Below, in pieces: positions 14,720-16,513 of a DNA stretch of 16,513 bases. The translations under genes and the position numbers were made by a program. Source of the stretch: Acholeplasmatales bacterium (GTDB taxonomy: Bacteria; Bacillota_I; Bacilli_A; Acholeplasmatales; Anaeroplasmataceae); contig JAILBI010000233.1 of the NCBI GenBank assembly GCA_024681175.1, positions 1 through 16,513 of the forward strand, read 5' to 3'. Within the stretch, counting starts at the first letter, position 1. Every line of letters starts with the position of its first letter. Under the pieces are notes generated by a model, which saw only the letters and a list, made by a program, of their open reading frames with translations, was not told the DNA's origin and did not search any database.

Positions 14720-14944
14720 ATGAGTAAGAAAAATAAAAACAAAAATAAAAACAAAAATTCATATTTAGCAAAAAAGCAAGCTGAGCTTGATAAGCAAATA
14801 GAGCATGATAAATATGTTAACCCAACAAAGAAGCCTTTAGGTAAAATTCTTATTGTTGTATTAACATGTGCAATGTTATTATCAGGATTAGTTTCATTAA
14901 TATTATTAATCTTAAATAACGCAGGTGTTATACATCTTGGATAA
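14720..14944 (+). CDS. Small single-pass membrane protein, Lys/Asn-rich N-terminus
   Basis: A 74-residue hypothetical protein. The ATG at 14720 is preferred over a GTG at 14711 because AAGGTG (14708-14713) overlaps the GTG and is well spaced for the ATG. The N-terminus is a low-complexity run of alternating Lys and Asn (residues 3-13), encoded by a 12-base unit AAAAATAAAAAC repeated about two and a half times. A charged helix (about 15-33) is followed by a single hydrophobic helix (43-65) and a short tail, NNAGVIHLG. The basic side should face the cytoplasm. Similar small Lys-rich membrane proteins are common in Bacilli, but I recognise no named family. Diverges from dinB; the HAD gene follows 36 bases downstream, with a terminator between. 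Function unknown. Confidence 0.7.
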   Translation: MSKKNKNKNKNKNSYLAKKQAELDKQIEHDKYVNPTKKPLGKILIVVLTCAMLLSGLVSLILLILNNAGVIHLG

Positions 14945-14964
14945 AAGGGATTACCCCTTTTTTT
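14943..14964 (+). terminator. Terminator after the small membrane protein gene
   Basis: AAAAGGG (14943-14949) pairs with CCCTTTT (14955-14961), followed by more T residues to 14964. The stem overlaps the TAA stop (14942-14944). The HAD start is only 17 bases beyond, so the HAD gene depends on readthrough or on a promoter inside the upstream gene. Confidence 0.6.
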
Positions 14965-14980
14965 CTTTATTAGGTAAATT

Positions 14981-15781
14981 ATGATTAAATTGATTACAAT
15001 TGATTTAGATGGTACATTATTAGATAAAGATAAAAATGTATCTCAAAAAAATTTAGAAGCAATTAAAAAATGCACAGAAAAAGGTATTTATGTTGTTATC
15101 GCAACAGGAAGACCTTATTTAGGTGCTAAAAGCCTAATTAAAAAATTAGGATTATTTAATTCTTTTATTATTCTTTATAATGGTGGAAAAGTAATAGATA
15201 TTAAAAATAATAAAACTATTTATACTAATACTATAAGTGGTTCTGATATAAAAGAAATATATCAATTATCTATTAAAAATAATTTATATTATCATGCATT
15301 TAAAGAAAATGAGGATTTAATTACACAATTATTTAATCCTTATACTGCCCTTGAGGTAAGAATTAATCATATACCTTTTAAAAATGAATTAATTAAAAAT
15401 ATTAATGATAATGATAAATTTTTAAAAGGTATGATTGTAGGAGATGAAGCATCCCTAGATTTATTAGAGCCTAAGGTTCCTTCTTCTTTCAAAGAAAAAT
15501 ATTCTATAGTTAGATCTGCAAAGGTATTTTTAGAATTTTTAAATAAAAGTGTAGATAAAGGTAATGCATTAAATTTCTTAAAGGATTATCTTAATTTAAA
15601 GGATGATGAAACAATGGCCATTGGTGATGCAGGAAATGACCTTGGAATGATTAAAGAGGCACATATTGGTGTCGCAATGAAAAATTCAATGAAAAATGTA
15701 TTAGATGTTGCAGATTATATTACAGAAAATGATAATAATAATTCAGGTGTAGCTGAAGCAATAAATAAATTTGCATTATAA
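14981..15781 (+). CDS. HAD-superfamily phosphatase, Cof type (HAD-IIB)
   Basis: A 266-residue cytoplasmic Mg-dependent phosphatase of the Cof family, which hydrolyses sugar phosphates, pyridoxal phosphate or nucleotide phosphates; the substrate cannot be predicted. Motif I is IDLDGTLLD (7-15), with nucleophile Asp8 and acid/base Asp10. Motif II is ATGR (41-44). The motif III lysine is in KGNAL (Lys193). Motif IV is GDAGND (215-220). The C2B cap lies between motifs II and III, about residues 80-185. The family usually has 260-290 residues, so it is complete. The ribosome site is weak (TAGGTAA, AGG at 14972-14974). It is followed by a strong terminator shared with recN. It contains no irregular residue. 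Confidence 0.93.
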   Translation: MIKLITIDLDGTLLDKDKNVSQKNLEAIKKCTEKGIYVVIATGRPYLGAKSLIKKLGLFNSFIILYNGGKVIDIKNNKTIYTNTISGSDIKEIYQLSIKNNLYYHAFKENEDLITQLFNPYTALEVRINHIPFKNELIKNINDNDKFLKGMIVGDEASLDLLEPKVPSSFKEKYSIVRSAKVFLEFLNKSVDKGNALNFLKDYLNLKDDETMAIGDAGNDLGMIKEAHIGVAMKNSMKNVLDVADYITENDNNNSGVAEAINKFAL

Positions 15782-15786
15782 AAAAT

Positions 15787-15814
15787 AAGCATTAAGAATT
15801 AAATCTTAATGCTT
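15787..15814. terminator. Bidirectional terminator between the HAD gene and recN
   Basis: AAGCATTAAGA (15787-15797) pairs with TCTTAATGCTT (15804-15814), an 11-bp stem with a 6-base loop. T residues run to 15818 on the plus strand. On the minus strand the stem is followed by ATTTTTTAT. It serves both converging genes. The recN stop (15817-15819) touches the right arm. Confidence 0.9.
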
Positions 15815-15816
15815 TT

Positions 15817-16513
15817 TTAATTATTTAATAATTCTTTTGCATGCTCAATCGCATATAATGATATTTTATCACCTGATAACATCTTAGCTATTTCTTCTAC
15901 ACGCTCATCATATGATAAATCATTAATTGATGTCATTGTTCTTCCATCATTTAATGATTTAGATATTTTCTTTTCATAATCAGAAATGGCCGCAACCTGT
16001 GCTAAATGTGTTATTAAAATAACTTGACATTTTTTAGATATTTCTTTAATCTTTTGTCCTATTTTTCTTGCAGTTACACCAGATACACCAGTATCAATTT
16101 CATCAAATATCATGACATTTATATCTTCTTTATCTACAAAATAAGATTTAAATGCCAACATCATTCTTGATGCTTCACCACCAGATATAACCTTTGATAA
16201 AGGAAGCTTAGGCTCTCCTTTATTAAATGATACATAAAAATCTATTATATCTATTCCATTAGGACTAAATAAGGTATTATCAAACATATCCTTTGGTTCA
16301 TTATTAATAAATTTAATTTCAAAATCTATTTCTGATAAATCAAGATCCTTAGCTTCCTTTAAAATACCTTTTTCAATATCTTTTGCTATATTTTTACGAT
16401 ATGATGATAAATCATTAGCTTTATTTAATAATGAATTAAAATTCTTTTTTAATTCTTCTTCCTTTTCTTTTAATAAATCATCATAATTTTCACTCATTTT
16501 AATTTTTAATTCT
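15817..16513 (-). CDS. recN: DNA repair protein RecN, C-terminal part (runs off right edge)
   Basis: About 231 C-terminal residues of an SMC-like ATPase that gathers broken DNA ends in recombinational repair; full RecN is about 550-580 residues. The reading frame stays open to the right edge. The first internal ATG (16495-16497) has no ribosome site, so it is not the true start. Visible parts, numbered from that Met, are the end of the coiled coil (1-45), the C-terminal ATPase lobe with ABC signature SGGEASR (105-111), Walker B VMIFDEID (128-135), the D-loop TGVSG (136-140) and the H-loop THLAQVA (163-169). The extreme C-terminus, AIEHAKELL, is typical. The N-terminal Walker A half lies outside the window, so integrity cannot be judged. 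Confidence 0.93.
   Translation of the reverse strand, partial: ELKIKMSENYDDLLKEKEEELKKNFNSLLNKANDLSSYRKNIAKDIEKGILKEAKDLDLSEIDFEIKFINNEPKDMFDNTLFSPNGIDIIDFYVSFNKGEPKLPLSKVISGGEASRMMLAFKSYFVDKEDINVMIFDEIDTGVSGVTARKIGQKIKEISKKCQVILITHLAQVAAISDYEKKISKSLNDGRTMTSINDLSYDERVEEIAKMLSGDKISLYAIEHAKELLNN

Noticed and set aside
16495..16497. ATG as the true start of a short RecN-like protein
   Set aside because: No ribosome site, the frame stays open to the edge, and the sequence begins in the RecN coiled coil; it is the tail of a full gene.
1..16513. Mycoplasma code (TGA = Trp)
   Set aside because: All genes are full length without in-frame TGA, and the tryptophans I checked in glgA and RhuM use TGG. 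One TGA stop cannot show reassignment.
1..16513. CRISPR arrays, insertion sequences, prophage or a multi-gene defence system
   Set aside because: No regularly spaced repeats, transposase, integrase or phage genes were seen; RhuM stands alone.

Overview
The window looks like chromosomal DNA of an uncultured low-GC Bacilli / Mollicutes-like bacterium (RF39-, Acholeplasma- or Erysipelotrichia-like). This is inferred from very A+T-rich sequence, AGGAGG/AGGTGAT ribosome sites, intrinsic terminators with T tails, lipoprotein signal peptides and Bacilli-type housekeeping genes. All genes read cleanly in the standard code. Of 14 visible stop codons, 10 are TAA, 3 TAG and 1 TGA.

Layout. 1-2703 (minus): the first 15 codons of one lipoprotein, then a complete 834-residue lipoprotein with an almost identical signal peptide. 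The two form a tandem paralogous pair. The complete one ends in a domain that looks like a SusE/SusF-type starch-binding module. 2883-3734 (plus): a lone RhuM-family protein with a phospholipase-D-like tail, probably an accessory gene. 3737-4177 (minus): a GNAT acetyltransferase. 4308-4394 (minus): tRNA-Leu(CAA). 4450-9213 (minus): a probable operon of a thioredoxin-fold-like membrane protein, argS, a flippase-like membrane protein and a GT4 glycolipid-type glycosyltransferase. 9447-12111 (plus): glgA-glgC, the ADP-glucose route to glycogen, diverging from the previous operon. 12151-14642 (minus): dinB and a DEAD-box helicase, translationally coupled. 14720-15781 (plus): a small membrane protein and a Cof-type HAD phosphatase. 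15817 to the right edge (minus): the C-terminal part of recN.

How the genes work together. GlgC makes ADP-glucose and GlgA polymerises it. Branching enzyme, phosphorylase and GlgD are not in the window. The GT4 enzyme and the flippase-like protein probably act on membrane glycolipids. DinB and RecN are DNA-damage functions.

Most of the window is ordinary core genome, and I see no obvious new multi-gene system. The best leads are: (a) the tandem lipoprotein family with its putative glucan-binding tail; (b) an 11-bp motif shared, in inverted orientation, by the two divergent promoters in front of glgA and the thioredoxin-like gene; (c) two hairpins with identical stems that flank the GNAT gene; (d) an AAAGTGNCA repeat cluster at the GNAT promoter; (e) the RhuM protein with its degenerate HKD-like motif.
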